Positions 32,981-40,519 of a stretch of 64,000 nt of DNA are shown here, in pieces (positions within the stretch are counted from its first letter, which is position 1; every line of letters begins with the position of its first letter). The stretch comes from Pelomonas sp963422775. GTDB lineage: Bacteria; Pseudomonadota; Gammaproteobacteria; Burkholderiales; Burkholderiaceae_C. The stretch covers positions 62,001 through 126,000 of the forward strand of contig CAUJSJ030000062.1 in the NCBI GenBank assembly GCA_963422775.4, given 5' to 3'. The translations under genes and the position numbers were made by a program. The notes under the pieces are model-generated. The model worked only from the letters and a program-made list of their open reading frames with translations, was not told the DNA's origin and did not search any database.

Positions 32981-33637
32981 TTACGCCTGCGGCCAGCGCG
33001 CGCGGATGGCGGCGCACGACTGGTAATGCGGGCCGGCCGTCTCGCTGACGGCAATGCCGGCCAGCGTACAACGGCGGCTCAGCTCGTCCTTGATCTGCCG
33101 CAACGACCAGCGCTGCGGCACGGGCAAATCCATGCCCACCACGCGGATCAGCGGGCAGTCCTTGAGGGTCGTGTGCAGCAGCAACTCCAGGCGCGCCATC
33201 GGCGGCCCGCCGCGGTAGACATCCACAGGCCCCCCGTAGCTGACCACTTCCAGCGCGCGTATCTGCTGCGGCGCCAGTTGCAGCGCCCTCTCATGGCCGG
33301 GCAAGCGCCGCGCCACCCGGCGCAGCAACAGGCCAGCGTCGTTGATTTCGACATGAAAAGACAGATTGCGATCCGGCAGCAGCACCAGGCCGATGGTCCA
33401 CGCGGCCAGCGCCGGCAGGAGCAGCAGCACTGCCTCGCCCGCGTACGACACATCGCGCCAGACGGCTTGCAGGACAAAGGCGAGGATCAGGGCGCAGCCG
33501 CCCAGCAGCACGCTGCGCCACAGCACGGGACGCAGATTGGCCATCATCGCCGCATGCGAGCTGGCATCGTCGTCCGGTGAAAACCGGATCCATTCGGCAC
33601 GCGCCGGCTTGCAGGGCTTGGCGGGAATGCCGCTCAA
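32981..33637 (-). CDS. Membrane protein, hypothetical
   Basis: Up to 218 residues if it starts at the TTG (33637) overlapping the upstream TGA, or about 188 from ATG near 33,548 (MMANLRPVLW). A hydrophobic double segment lies around LWRSVLLGGCALILAFVLQAV and EAVLLLLPALAAWTIGLVLL. A soluble beta-rich C-terminal domain follows, containing HVEINDAGLLLRRVARRLPG and a PVPQRW..RQIKDEL tail. No family was recognised. The overlap with the preceding gene suggests they are co-transcribed. Confidence 0.55.
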   Translation of the reverse strand: MSGIPAKPCKPARAEWIRFSPDDDASSHAAMMANLRPVLWRSVLLGGCALILAFVLQAVWRDVSYAGEAVLLLLPALAAWTIGLVLLPDRNLSFHVEINDAGLLLRRVARRLPGHERALQLAPQQIRALEVVSYGGPVDVYRGGPPMARLELLLHTTLKDCPLIRVVGMDLPVPQRWSLRQIKDELSRRCTLAGIAVSETAGPHYQSCAAIRARWPQA

Positions 33638-34002
33638 GCGTTGGATGCCAGCATGTCGCGGAACCACGCCAGTTGCTCGCGCGTCAGGTAGTTGGCGCCA
33701 TCGCCATGCAGGATAACGACCTCGATCTCGGGCGGAATCGAAGCGACTAATTGAGCGCCCGTGACGGGAAGCTTGGGAAACGCGATGCCGGCCAGGAAGG
33801 CCGGGTCTTCCGCCACCGTCACGCACTGGCGCTCCGGGTTCGGCGACGGCACGAGGAACAGGTCGATCTGCTCGCTTTGTCCGCCGATGACGACGTGCAA
33901 TTGCGCGGCCAGCAGTTCGGGCAGGATCAGCTCGATGTTATTCTCGGTGCGCGATAGCTGGAAAGCGCTTTTCAGGGGCGTCAGGACTGGCGTGGCGGAC
34001 AT
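33634..34002 (-). CDS. Hypothetical protein, possibly SseB N-terminal-like
   Basis: A 122-residue soluble protein starting MSATPVLTPLKSAF at 34002. The layout (short helix, LLAAQLHVVIGG strand, IDLFLVPSPNPER, a loop, then PPEIEVVILHGDGANYLTREQLAWFRDML) faintly resembles the N-terminal domain of SseB-type proteins, but I would not rely on it. It is coupled to the downstream membrane protein gene by an overlapping TTGA. Confidence 0.5.
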   Translation of the reverse strand: MSATPVLTPLKSAFQLSRTENNIELILPELLAAQLHVVIGGQSEQIDLFLVPSPNPERQCVTVAEDPAFLAGIAFPKLPVTGAQLVASIPPEIEVVILHGDGANYLTREQLAWFRDMLASNA

Positions 34003-34036
34003 GGGAGCAGTGTGAAAGTGAAGACGGCGGCAGTGT

Positions 34037-34067
34037 AGCAGAGGCGCCCGCACGGGCGCGCTCTGCT
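34037..34067. terminator. Stem-loop between the siderophore receptor and SseB-like gene
   Basis: Arms agcagaggcgcccg (34037-34050) and cgggcgc-g-ctctgct (34053-34067) pair over 14 positions with one bulged base and a 2-base loop. It lies 11 bases past the receptor stop on the minus strand, so it probably ends that transcript. No T-run. Confidence 0.4.
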
Positions 34068-34077
34068 GGCGCAGCGG

Positions 34078-36573
34078 CTACAGCTTGTAATTCAGGGACA
34101 GCAGCACGCTGCGCGGCGCGCCGTAGCGCTCCAGCCCGCCCGACCAGGCATAGCCGAGGCCCTGGTAGTAGCGGCGGTCGAGCACGTTGTCGACACTCAC
34201 GCGCAGCTGTACCTGCTCGCTGAGGCGGTAGCCGGCCGTCAGCCCGACGATGGCGTAGCCGCCCTGCTGCGTCAGGTAAGCCGTGTCGCGGCGGTCAATC
34301 TTGTCCTGGGCGTAGACGGAGGCGCCGAGGTTCCATTTTGCCAGGCTGCCGCTCAGCTGCACCGTCGTGTACAACTTGAACAATTGCTTCGGCTCATCGG
34401 TGGCGATGCGCTGGCCGATGTTCGCCGCCACGCTGTCTTTCGCGTACTTGGCCAGCACGTAGGTGTAGCCGCCCGCGATCTGCCAGCCCGGCAGAGGCGA
34501 GCCCGACAACTGCAAGTCGACGCCTTCGCTTTTTACCTGCCCGGCCGCGCGGGCGCAATAGATGGCGCCGCCCGTGGGGCAATTGACGTCATCGGCCATG
34601 GCGCGGTTATTCTGCTTGATGCGGAACAGCGCGCCGCTGGTATTGAGCCTGCCGCCGAAATATTCTCCCTTGACGCCCACTTCCAGGTTGGTGCCGCTCA
34701 ACGGTGGCAAGGTATTGCCCTTGACATCGAGCACGCTTTGCGGCTGGAAGATCTGCGTGCCGCTCGCATACACGGAGTGGTGCGCGTCCAGGTCATAGAC
34801 CAGACCCGCGTATGGCGTAAACTTCGCGTTTTCCGTCAGGTCGCGGCGCCACGTCGGATTGGTGGCATACCAGCCCGTGACATCCTGCGCATACCAGCCG
34901 AAGCGCCCGCCCAGCACCAGGCGCAGCGGATCGGCCAGGCTGAAGGTGCCGGCCGCATACAGGCCCTTCTCGTCCGTCTTGCGGCCCCAGTTGTACGGCT
35001 CGAACGGCGCGCCGCGCATCGGGTAGGCGTGCGGATTCCAGTGGCCGATATCGATCACGCGCGTTTGCGCGCCTTCCCAGCTCTGGGCCGCGTCCGAATC
35101 GTCATGGCGGTAGCTGGCGCCGATGATGACGTCGTGCTGGCGGCCGAACCAGGTGACGGGACCGCTCAAGCGCCAGTCGGCCACCACTTGTTGCGTGTTG
35201 TACTTCCAGCCCGTTTCCGACTGGTTCAGCTTGTATATTTCGCCATCGATGCGGCTGTTGGTGGTATTGCGCGTCGAGGATGAGGCATCGATATGCGTGA
35301 TGGCGAAGCGGCTGCGCCAGCCCTGCTCCAGCTTGGTTTCCAGGTCGGCGAAGACGACGTTGTTGTCGCGTTTCTGGAACGAGTCGGCATTGTTCAGGAA
35401 AGTCGAGCGGGGCAAGTCCATGTGGCGGCCGTCGGGCAAGGTCGGCAAGCCGACGAACACGCCGTCGGTGCGACTGTGCTGGCGCGAAAAACCGATGCCG
35501 GCCGTGGTCGACGGCGTCAGGTCCGCCTCGACGATCGCATACACGGTGCCATTGGTATTATTGACCACGTCGACAAAGCTGTCGCTGTCGCGCCAGCTGG
35601 CCGCCACGCGCCCGCGCAGGCTGCCCGAGTCGTTCAGCGCATTGCTGGCGTCCACCGTCAGTTGCCGGTCCTTCCAGCTGCCCAGGTGAGCGGAGGCATT
35701 GAGCAGGGGCGTGGCCGTGGGGCGCTTGCGTATCATGTTGATGCTGCCCGACGGCGCGCCCGCCCCTTCCATCAGCCCGGTGGCGCCGCGCACCACTTCC
35801 ACGCGGTCGTACATCAGCATGTCGGCCGAGACGTTGCGCTCATTGAAACCCGTGACATCGAGCGGCAAGCCATCGACATTCACGTGGCTCAAGGCAAAAC
35901 CGCGCGCGAAATACGTGGTTTCCTGGTCGGACACGCCCTGCGTCTTGCCATACAGGCCGGGCGTGGCGCGCGCCACGTCCTGCAAGGTGGTCAGGTCGAA
36001 ATCTTCCATTTGCTGGCGCGAAATCACGCTGACCGTTTGCGGCGTGTGGCGCTGCGACAGGTTCAAGCCCGTGGCCGTCGACAGATTCCTCGACGTGTAT
36101 AGCCCCGTGCCTTCCGTGGCGCGGTCGGCCTCGGCGCTGACGATCACGGCGGGCATGCTGTCCAGGCCGCCATCGGCCGTACTGCTACTGATTTTACGCA
36201 ACAAGTAGTTGCCATTGCCGTTTGCAAGCACTTCGAGTCCGCTGCCCTGCAGCAGTTTTTGCAGGCCGGCCGCGACGCCATGGCGGCCCTGCAAGCCCGG
36301 CGTCGCCAGGCCGTCGAGCGCCACGCCCTGCGTGGACAGGTTGATCCCGGCGGCGATGGCAAACGTGGACAGCGCATCGCGCAGGCTGCCGGCGGGAATG
36401 CTGTAATCGCGCAGGTTGGCGGCCGGGCTGGACTCGGCCGCCACCGCCATGTGCGGCAAACCGGCGCCGGCCGCGCCCACGGCCAGGAGCAGGACCAGCG
36501 CGGCGCGCACGGCGCCGGTGATGGGATGGAGCGTCATGCGTGCTGTTGTCAAACTGCGGTGCTGCAAAGCCAT
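34078..36573 (-). CDS. TonB-dependent siderophore receptor with STN signalling domain
   Basis: An 831-residue protein from ATG 36573 (MALQHRSLTTARM). Signal peptide about 12-45. The STN/secretin-TonB N-terminal domain (about 50-120) has AGSLRDALSTFAIAAGINLS and GVAAGLQKLLQGSGLEV. The plug has TPQTVSVISRQQMEDFDLTTLQDVA, TYFARGF, DRVEVVRGATGLMEGAGAPSGSINMIRKRP, and the barrel ends LLSLNYKL. The STN domain means it signals through a FecR-type anti-sigma factor to an ECF sigma factor, and a fecR gene lies upstream on the same strand. Likely substrate: a ferric siderophore of the FpvA/FoxA type. Confidence 0.92.
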   Translation of the reverse strand: MALQHRSLTTARMTLHPITGAVRAALVLLLAVGAAGAGLPHMAVAAESSPAANLRDYSIPAGSLRDALSTFAIAAGINLSTQGVALDGLATPGLQGRHGVAAGLQKLLQGSGLEVLANGNGNYLLRKISSSTADGGLDSMPAVIVSAEADRATEGTGLYTSRNLSTATGLNLSQRHTPQTVSVISRQQMEDFDLTTLQDVARATPGLYGKTQGVSDQETTYFARGFALSHVNVDGLPLDVTGFNERNVSADMLMYDRVEVVRGATGLMEGAGAPSGSINMIRKRPTATPLLNASAHLGSWKDRQLTVDASNALNDSGSLRGRVAASWRDSDSFVDVVNNTNGTVYAIVEADLTPSTTAGIGFSRQHSRTDGVFVGLPTLPDGRHMDLPRSTFLNNADSFQKRDNNVVFADLETKLEQGWRSRFAITHIDASSSTRNTTNSRIDGEIYKLNQSETGWKYNTQQVVADWRLSGPVTWFGRQHDVIIGASYRHDDSDAAQSWEGAQTRVIDIGHWNPHAYPMRGAPFEPYNWGRKTDEKGLYAAGTFSLADPLRLVLGGRFGWYAQDVTGWYATNPTWRRDLTENAKFTPYAGLVYDLDAHHSVYASGTQIFQPQSVLDVKGNTLPPLSGTNLEVGVKGEYFGGRLNTSGALFRIKQNNRAMADDVNCPTGGAIYCARAAGQVKSEGVDLQLSGSPLPGWQIAGGYTYVLAKYAKDSVAANIGQRIATDEPKQLFKLYTTVQLSGSLAKWNLGASVYAQDKIDRRDTAYLTQQGGYAIVGLTAGYRLSEQVQLRVSVDNVLDRRYYQGLGYAWSGGLERYGAPRSVLLSLNYKL

Positions 36574-36706
36574 GTGGACCCTTTCGATGGTTCGGATTGT
36601 TCGTTCTCTACCTTGTATGACGAAGCAATCTGAAAAAAGGGACAGGCAAGAAGTAAATTGGGGCACGTCGGCTTAGCGTGGCAAGGCCACGCGTAAGCCG
36701 ACAATC

Positions 36707-37530
36707 TCAGGCCGCCTCGACACTGATCCAGTAGCGCGTGCGGCGCACCAGCCGGATCGGCAAGGAACGCTGCAGCAAGAGCAGGATGTTGTCCGGATCG
36801 TTCAGCTGGAAGATGCCGTCCACGGGCATGGCGGCCAGCGCAGGATCGCAGCGCAGCACGCCGTAGCGATAGCGCGCCAACTGCGCCAGCACCTCGCCCA
36901 GCGGCATGTGCTCGGCGATCAGCACGCCCTGCAGCCAGCCGGCAGCGTGCGGCGCCAGCGGCGACAAGGAGGAAACGGCACGCTCATCAAAACTGCCTTG
37001 CCGGCCCGCATTGACCCTGCGCACGGTATCGGGCGCTTGCGCTGGTCGGATCTCGACGGCGCCCTCGCTGACAGCCACCTGCGTGCGCGCCGCCAGCACG
37101 CTGCCACCCTGGCGCACGCTGAAGTGCGTGCCCAGCGCGCGCACACTGCCATTGCTGCTGCGTACGAGGAATGGGCGCGCGGGCACGGCCCCGTCGTGCG
37201 CCGTGGCGACATGGATTTCCCCGGCATGCAGCACGATCTGCCGCGCCCCGTCGTCAAAGTGCACGTCGATGGCCGTGTCCGTGTTGAGCACCAGTTGCGT
37301 GCCATCCGGCAAGGTCATGTGGCGGATCTCACCGCGCGCCGTGCGGATCGCGGCGCGCCAGACCTGCCATGGGGCAGACTGGCTGGCCAGCCACAGCGCC
37401 GGTCCGGCCGCGACCAGCCCGGCCAGACCGTAGAGCACGGCACGCCGCTGCGGCGACTGCGGCGCCGCGTCCGCCGTCTGGCGTAGCGCGGGCGGCACGC
37501 TGGCCAGGGTGCCGCACACCAGCTCGGCCC
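36707..37530 (-). CDS. FecR family transmembrane anti-sigma/sigma-regulator, 5'-truncated at the join
   Basis: The C-terminal about 275 residues of a FecR-type protein. AELVCGTLASVPPAL is the end of the N-terminal cytoplasmic domain. RRAVLYGLAGLVAAGPALWLA is the single TM. The periplasmic FecR domain has LPDGTQLVLNTDTAIDVHF, LHAGEIHVATAHD, FLVRSSNGSVRALGTHFSVRQ, and a STN-like C-terminal segment to the stop at 36707. The normal N-terminal region (about 60-80 residues) and the expected fecI sigma gene upstream are missing because the sequence changes to another gene near 37,530. The open frame continues beyond the join only as antisense of the pseudouridine synthase gene. Confidence 0.88.
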
Positions 37531-37545
37531 GCTGCTCAACCACGG
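37515..37545. other. Join between two unrelated genomic segments
   Basis: On the left, minus-strand FecR coding; on the right, plus-strand pseudouridine synthase coding. Both genes are cut inside their coding regions within the same about 30 bases. There is no insertion-sequence end, integrase, tRNA gene or target duplication. A short stretch (cagctcggcccgctgc, from 37520) is plausible coding for either gene, so the exact base is unclear. Base composition and gene packing change at this point. Confidence 0.8.
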
Positions 37546-37771
37546 TCTGGAGCTGGACGGCGAGGAACTCAAGCCCGCCAAGGTCAGCTGGCAGAACGAG
37601 CACCAGCTGCGTTTCGTGTTGCGCGAGGGCAAGAAGCGCCAGATCCGCCGCATGTGCGAACTGGTCGGGCTCAAGGTCGTGGGCCTGAAGCGCGTGCGCA
37701 TCGGCCGCATCCCGCTCGGCCATCTGCCTGTGGGTCAGTGGCGCTACCTCGCGCCATGGGAGAAGTTCTGA
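37532..37771 (+). CDS. rRNA pseudouridine synthase (RluB/RsuA type), C-terminal fragment
   Basis: About 79 residues of the C-terminus: GLELDGEELKPAKVSW, then LREGKKRQIRRMCELVGL, KRVRIGRIPLGHLPVGQWR. The KRQIRRM block and GRI.LG..P.GQWR end are diagnostic of RsuA/RluB/RluE/RluF synthases that convert uridine to pseudouridine in rRNA. The S4 domain and catalytic Asp are missing because the gene is cut at the join. Its stop overlaps the miaA start by 16 bases. Confidence 0.88.
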   Translation: MLNHGLELDGEELKPAKVSWQNEHQLRFVLREGKKRQIRRMCELVGLKVVGLKRVRIGRIPLGHLPVGQWRYLAPWEKF

Positions 37772-38682
37772 CCCCGATCTGCCTGGCCGGCCCCACCGGC
37801 TGCGGCAAAACGGCAGCGGCCTTGGCGATTGCCGACGTGTTGCCGGTCGAGATCATCAGCGTCGACTCGGCACTGGTCTACCGCGGCATGGACATCGGCA
37901 CCGCCAAGCCCTCGGCGGCCGAGCTGGCCGCGGTACCGCACCACCTGATCGACATCCTCGATCCGACCGAGAGCTACTCGGCCGCCGAGTTCGTGCGCAC
38001 CGCCAAGCGGCTGGCCGCCGAGATCAGTGCGCGCGGCCGGCTGCCGCTGCTGGTGGGCGGCACGATGCTGTACTTCAGGGCGCTGTTCGACGGCCTGTCG
38101 GAGCTGCCCCAGGCCGACACCGAACTGCGTGCCACCATCGACGCCGAAGCCGCCGAGCGCGGCTGGCCGGCGATGCACGCCGAACTCGCGAAGCTGGACC
38201 CGGAGACCGGCGCCCGCCTGGCACCCAACGACAGCCAGCGCATCCAGCGCGCGCTCGAAGTGATCCGCCTGACCGGCCAACGCCTGAGCGCGCTGCACGC
38301 CGCGTCACGCGACGAGGGCGTGGACTGGCCGCTGTTCTCGCTGGAGCCCACCGACCGCGCCTGGCTGCACGAGCGGCTGGCCCAGCGCTTCGACGCGATG
38401 CTGGCCCAGGGCCTCGTCGACGAGGTCAAGGCGCTGCGCGCCCGCGGCGACCTGAGCCTGGCGCTGCCGTCGATGCGCTGCGTCGGCTACCGCCAGGTCT
38501 GGGAAGCACTTGACGCCGAAAACTTCTCCGACCTGCGCGAGCGCGGCATCGCCGCCACCCGCCAGTTGGCCAAGCGCCAGATCACCTGGCTGCGCGCCAT
38601 GCCCCAGCGCTGCGTCATCGCCTGCGACGGGCCGCAACCCATCGCCGAGCTGCTCGCCGGCCTGCAAAGACTGCTCGGCTAG
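37756..38682 (+). CDS. miaA: tRNA dimethylallyltransferase MiaA
   Basis: A 308-residue protein. The P-loop is GPTGCGKTAAALAIA, followed by EIISVDSALVYRGMDIGTAKP, HHLIDILDPTESYSAAEF, LLVGGTMLYFRALFDGLSELP, RIQRALEVIRLTG and SMRCVGYRQVWEAL. It transfers a dimethylallyl group to A37 of tRNAs reading UNN codons, the substrate for MiaB. The start at 37756 lies inside the pseudouridine synthase gene. Complete and of normal length. Confidence 0.97.
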   Translation: MGEVLTPICLAGPTGCGKTAAALAIADVLPVEIISVDSALVYRGMDIGTAKPSAAELAAVPHHLIDILDPTESYSAAEFVRTAKRLAAEISARGRLPLLVGGTMLYFRALFDGLSELPQADTELRATIDAEAAERGWPAMHAELAKLDPETGARLAPNDSQRIQRALEVIRLTGQRLSALHAASRDEGVDWPLFSLEPTDRAWLHERLAQRFDAMLAQGLVDEVKALRARGDLSLALPSMRCVGYRQVWEALDAENFSDLRERGIAATRQLAKRQITWLRAMPQRCVIACDGPQPIAELLAGLQRLLG

Positions 38683-38713
38683 AAAGCCCTTGCACGCGCC
38701 GGAAAGCCCCGCT

Positions 38714-38739
38714 AAAGTGATATCACTTTGATTCACTTT
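38714..38739. promoter_or_regulatory. Palindromic operator candidate before the SPFH gene
   Basis: Perfect 16-base palindrome aaagtgatatcacttt (38714-38729), followed by a further half-site attcacttt (38731-38739). It is AT-rich against a very GC-rich background and lies 17-42 bases before the SPFH start, where a promoter would be. Ribbon-helix-helix repressors bind tandem short palindromic sites, and one is encoded in this operon, so autoregulation is a fair inference. Confidence 0.55.
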
Positions 38740-38755
38740 TGAAACAGGTCTCACC

Positions 38756-39640
38756 ATGCTCAACCCCTCCCCGTCGCGCACCCTCGTGACCGAGCGCCCG
38801 GCCCGTGCCAGCAATGGCTATCTGATGGCCGCCGTGGGTCTGGCATTGGGCGGGTTGGGCGCGTTCGCGCTGACCCGCGACCTGCCGGCCTACGGCATTC
38901 CGCTGGGGCTGGCCGGCTTGTTCGTGATGGCCGGCCTGTACATGCTCAACCCCAACCAGGCCGCCGCGCTGACGCTGTTCGGTGCCTACATCGGCAGCGA
39001 CCGCGGCGCCGGCCTGCGCTGGGCCAACCCGCTGTCGCTGAAGAAGCGCATCTCCCTGCGCGACCGCAACCTCAACGCGCCGGTGCTCAAGGTCAACGAC
39101 CAGCGCGGCAACCCCATCGAGATCGCTGCCGTCGTCGTCTGGCGGGTGCGCGACACCGCGCAGGCACTGTTCCAGGTGGACGACTACGAGGCCTATGTGC
39201 GCGTGCAGGCCGAAGCCGCCATCCGCCACCTCGCCGCTTGCTATGCCTACGACGAGTCCGACGACATCGGCACCGGCCGCGTGACGCTGCGCGGCGGGCA
39301 GGACGCCGTGGCCCAGGCCCTGCGCGCCGAACTGCAGGCCCGCTTCGACGACGCCGGGGTCGACGTGCTGGACGCCAAGATCAGCCACCTTGCCTACGCC
39401 CCCGAGATCGCCCAGGTCATGCTGCGCCGCCAGCAGGCCGAGGCCATCATCGGCGCACGCAGCAAGATCGTGATGGGCGCGGTCACGATGGTGGAGTCGG
39501 CGCTGCAGGGCCTGAGCGAGCGCCAGATCGTCGTGCTGGACGATGAGCGCAAGGCAGCAATGGTCAGCAACCTGCTCGTCGTGCTGTGCTCGGACCGCGA
39601 GACGCAGCCGGTGGTCAACACGGGCACTCTTTACACCTGA
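38756..39640 (+). CDS. SPFH/Band 7 domain membrane protein
   Basis: A 294-residue protein. Two hydrophobic segments (about 24-41 and 46-66) form a hairpin or double TM, then the SPFH (prohibitin-homology) domain: RISLRDRNLNAPVLKVNDQRGNP, VVVWRVRDTAQALFQVDDYEAYV, AIRHLA, and a helical LRRQQAEAIIGARSKIVMGAV segment. Such proteins oligomerise in membrane microdomains; the role of this short type is unknown. Followed 7 bases later by a small RHH protein gene. The palindrome at 38714 lies just upstream. Confidence 0.87.
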   Translation: MLNPSPSRTLVTERPARASNGYLMAAVGLALGGLGAFALTRDLPAYGIPLGLAGLFVMAGLYMLNPNQAAALTLFGAYIGSDRGAGLRWANPLSLKKRISLRDRNLNAPVLKVNDQRGNPIEIAAVVVWRVRDTAQALFQVDDYEAYVRVQAEAAIRHLAACYAYDESDDIGTGRVTLRGGQDAVAQALRAELQARFDDAGVDVLDAKISHLAYAPEIAQVMLRRQQAEAIIGARSKIVMGAVTMVESALQGLSERQIVVLDDERKAAMVSNLLVVLCSDRETQPVVNTGTLYT

Positions 39641-39647
39641 AGAAGCT

Positions 39648-39857
39648 GTGGCCAGCCCTGACAAAAAGGCCTTCCCGCTGCGCGTCGACCCCGCGTTGTG
39701 GGCCGAGGTCGAGCGGCTCGCGGCGATGGAGCTGCGCAGCGCCAACGCGCAGGCGGAGCTGCTGCTTCGCGAGGCGCTGGGCCGGCGCGGCATCAAGCTG
39801 GCGCCACCCCAGGGTCGAGCCCCTGCTGCACGCAAGGACCCAGAATCCAGCCCATGA
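39648..39857 (+). CDS. Arc/ribbon-helix-helix small protein
   Basis: A 69-residue protein with a GTG start at 39648. KAFPLRVDPALWAEVERLAA plus NAQAELLLREAL reads as one strand and two helices, the Arc/HicB-like RHH fold, followed by a basic Arg/Pro tail. Probably a DNA-binding regulator of its own operon through the palindrome at 38714-38729. The stop overlaps the ABC ATPase start (ATGA). Confidence 0.7.
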   Translation: MASPDKKAFPLRVDPALWAEVERLAAMELRSANAQAELLLREALGRRGIKLAPPQGRAPAARKDPESSP

Positions 39858-40519
39858 GTCTCTTGAGTGCGCGCGGCCTGTCCAAGGCCTACGGTGACGT
39901 GGTGGTGTTTTCGGAGGTCGACATCGACCTCGCCCCTGGCGAGATCGTCGCGCTGCTGGGCGAGTCCGGCAGCGGCAAGTCGACGCTGCTGAATTGCCTG
40001 GCGGGCCTCGATGAAGCGGATGCCGGCAGCATCATGCTGGCCGACCAGGACTTGCGTGCGCTGGACGACGACGCCCGCTCGGCCTTGCGGCGGCGCGAAC
40101 TCGGCTTCGTCTTCCAGGCCTTTCACCTGCTGCCCCACCTGAGCGTGGCCGACAACGTCGCGCTGCCGCTGCGCCTGCTGGGCCAGCGTAACGACGAGCG
40201 CACCGTTGAACGTGTCAGGCAGATGCTCGCTGCCGTCAACCTGGCCCCGCTCGCCACCCGCATGCCACGCCAGCTGTCGGGCGGCCAGCTGCAACGCGTG
40301 GCGATTGCGAGGGCGCTGGTGCACCGCCCTCGCCTGGTGCTCGCCGACGAGCCCACCGGCAACCTCGACCCCGGGCATGCCGCCGAGGTGCTGGACCTGC
40401 TGAAGCGCTGCACGCACGAGGCGGGCGCGGCCTGCCTGCTGGTCACGCACTCCGAGCGCGCGGCGGAGGCGGCGGACCGGCGCTTGCGGCTGGACGCGCA
40501 GGGCCTGCACACCGCATGA
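39854..40519 (+). CDS. ABC transporter ATP-binding protein (LolD/MacB/YbbA type)
   Basis: A 221-residue ATPase. Walker A GESGSGKSTLLNCLAGL, Q-loop VFQAFHLLPHLSV, signature LSGGQLQRVAIARAL, Walker B LVLADEPTGNLD, and switch His in LLVTHSE. The FNLLPHLSV-like Q-loop and PTGNLD are typical of the group working with FtsX-type permeases that act by mechanotransmission rather than classic import. It overlaps the RHH gene upstream and the FtsX permease downstream by 4 bases each. Confidence 0.93.
   Translation: MSLLSARGLSKAYGDVVVFSEVDIDLAPGEIVALLGESGSGKSTLLNCLAGLDEADAGSIMLADQDLRALDDDARSALRRRELGFVFQAFHLLPHLSVADNVALPLRLLGQRNDERTVERVRQMLAAVNLAPLATRMPRQLSGGQLQRVAIARALVHRPRLVLADEPTGNLDPGHAAEVLDLLKRCTHEAGAACLLVTHSERAAEAADRRLRLDAQGLHTA

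Noticed and set aside
37500..37560. The join as a phage, transposon or integrative-element boundary
   Set aside because: No integrase, transposase, tRNA gene, terminal inverted repeat or target duplication is present on either side.
37531..37723. Apparent N-terminal extension of the FecR frame beyond the join
   Set aside because: These codons are the antisense of the pseudouridine synthase gene and have no FecR similarity; the real N-terminus is missing.
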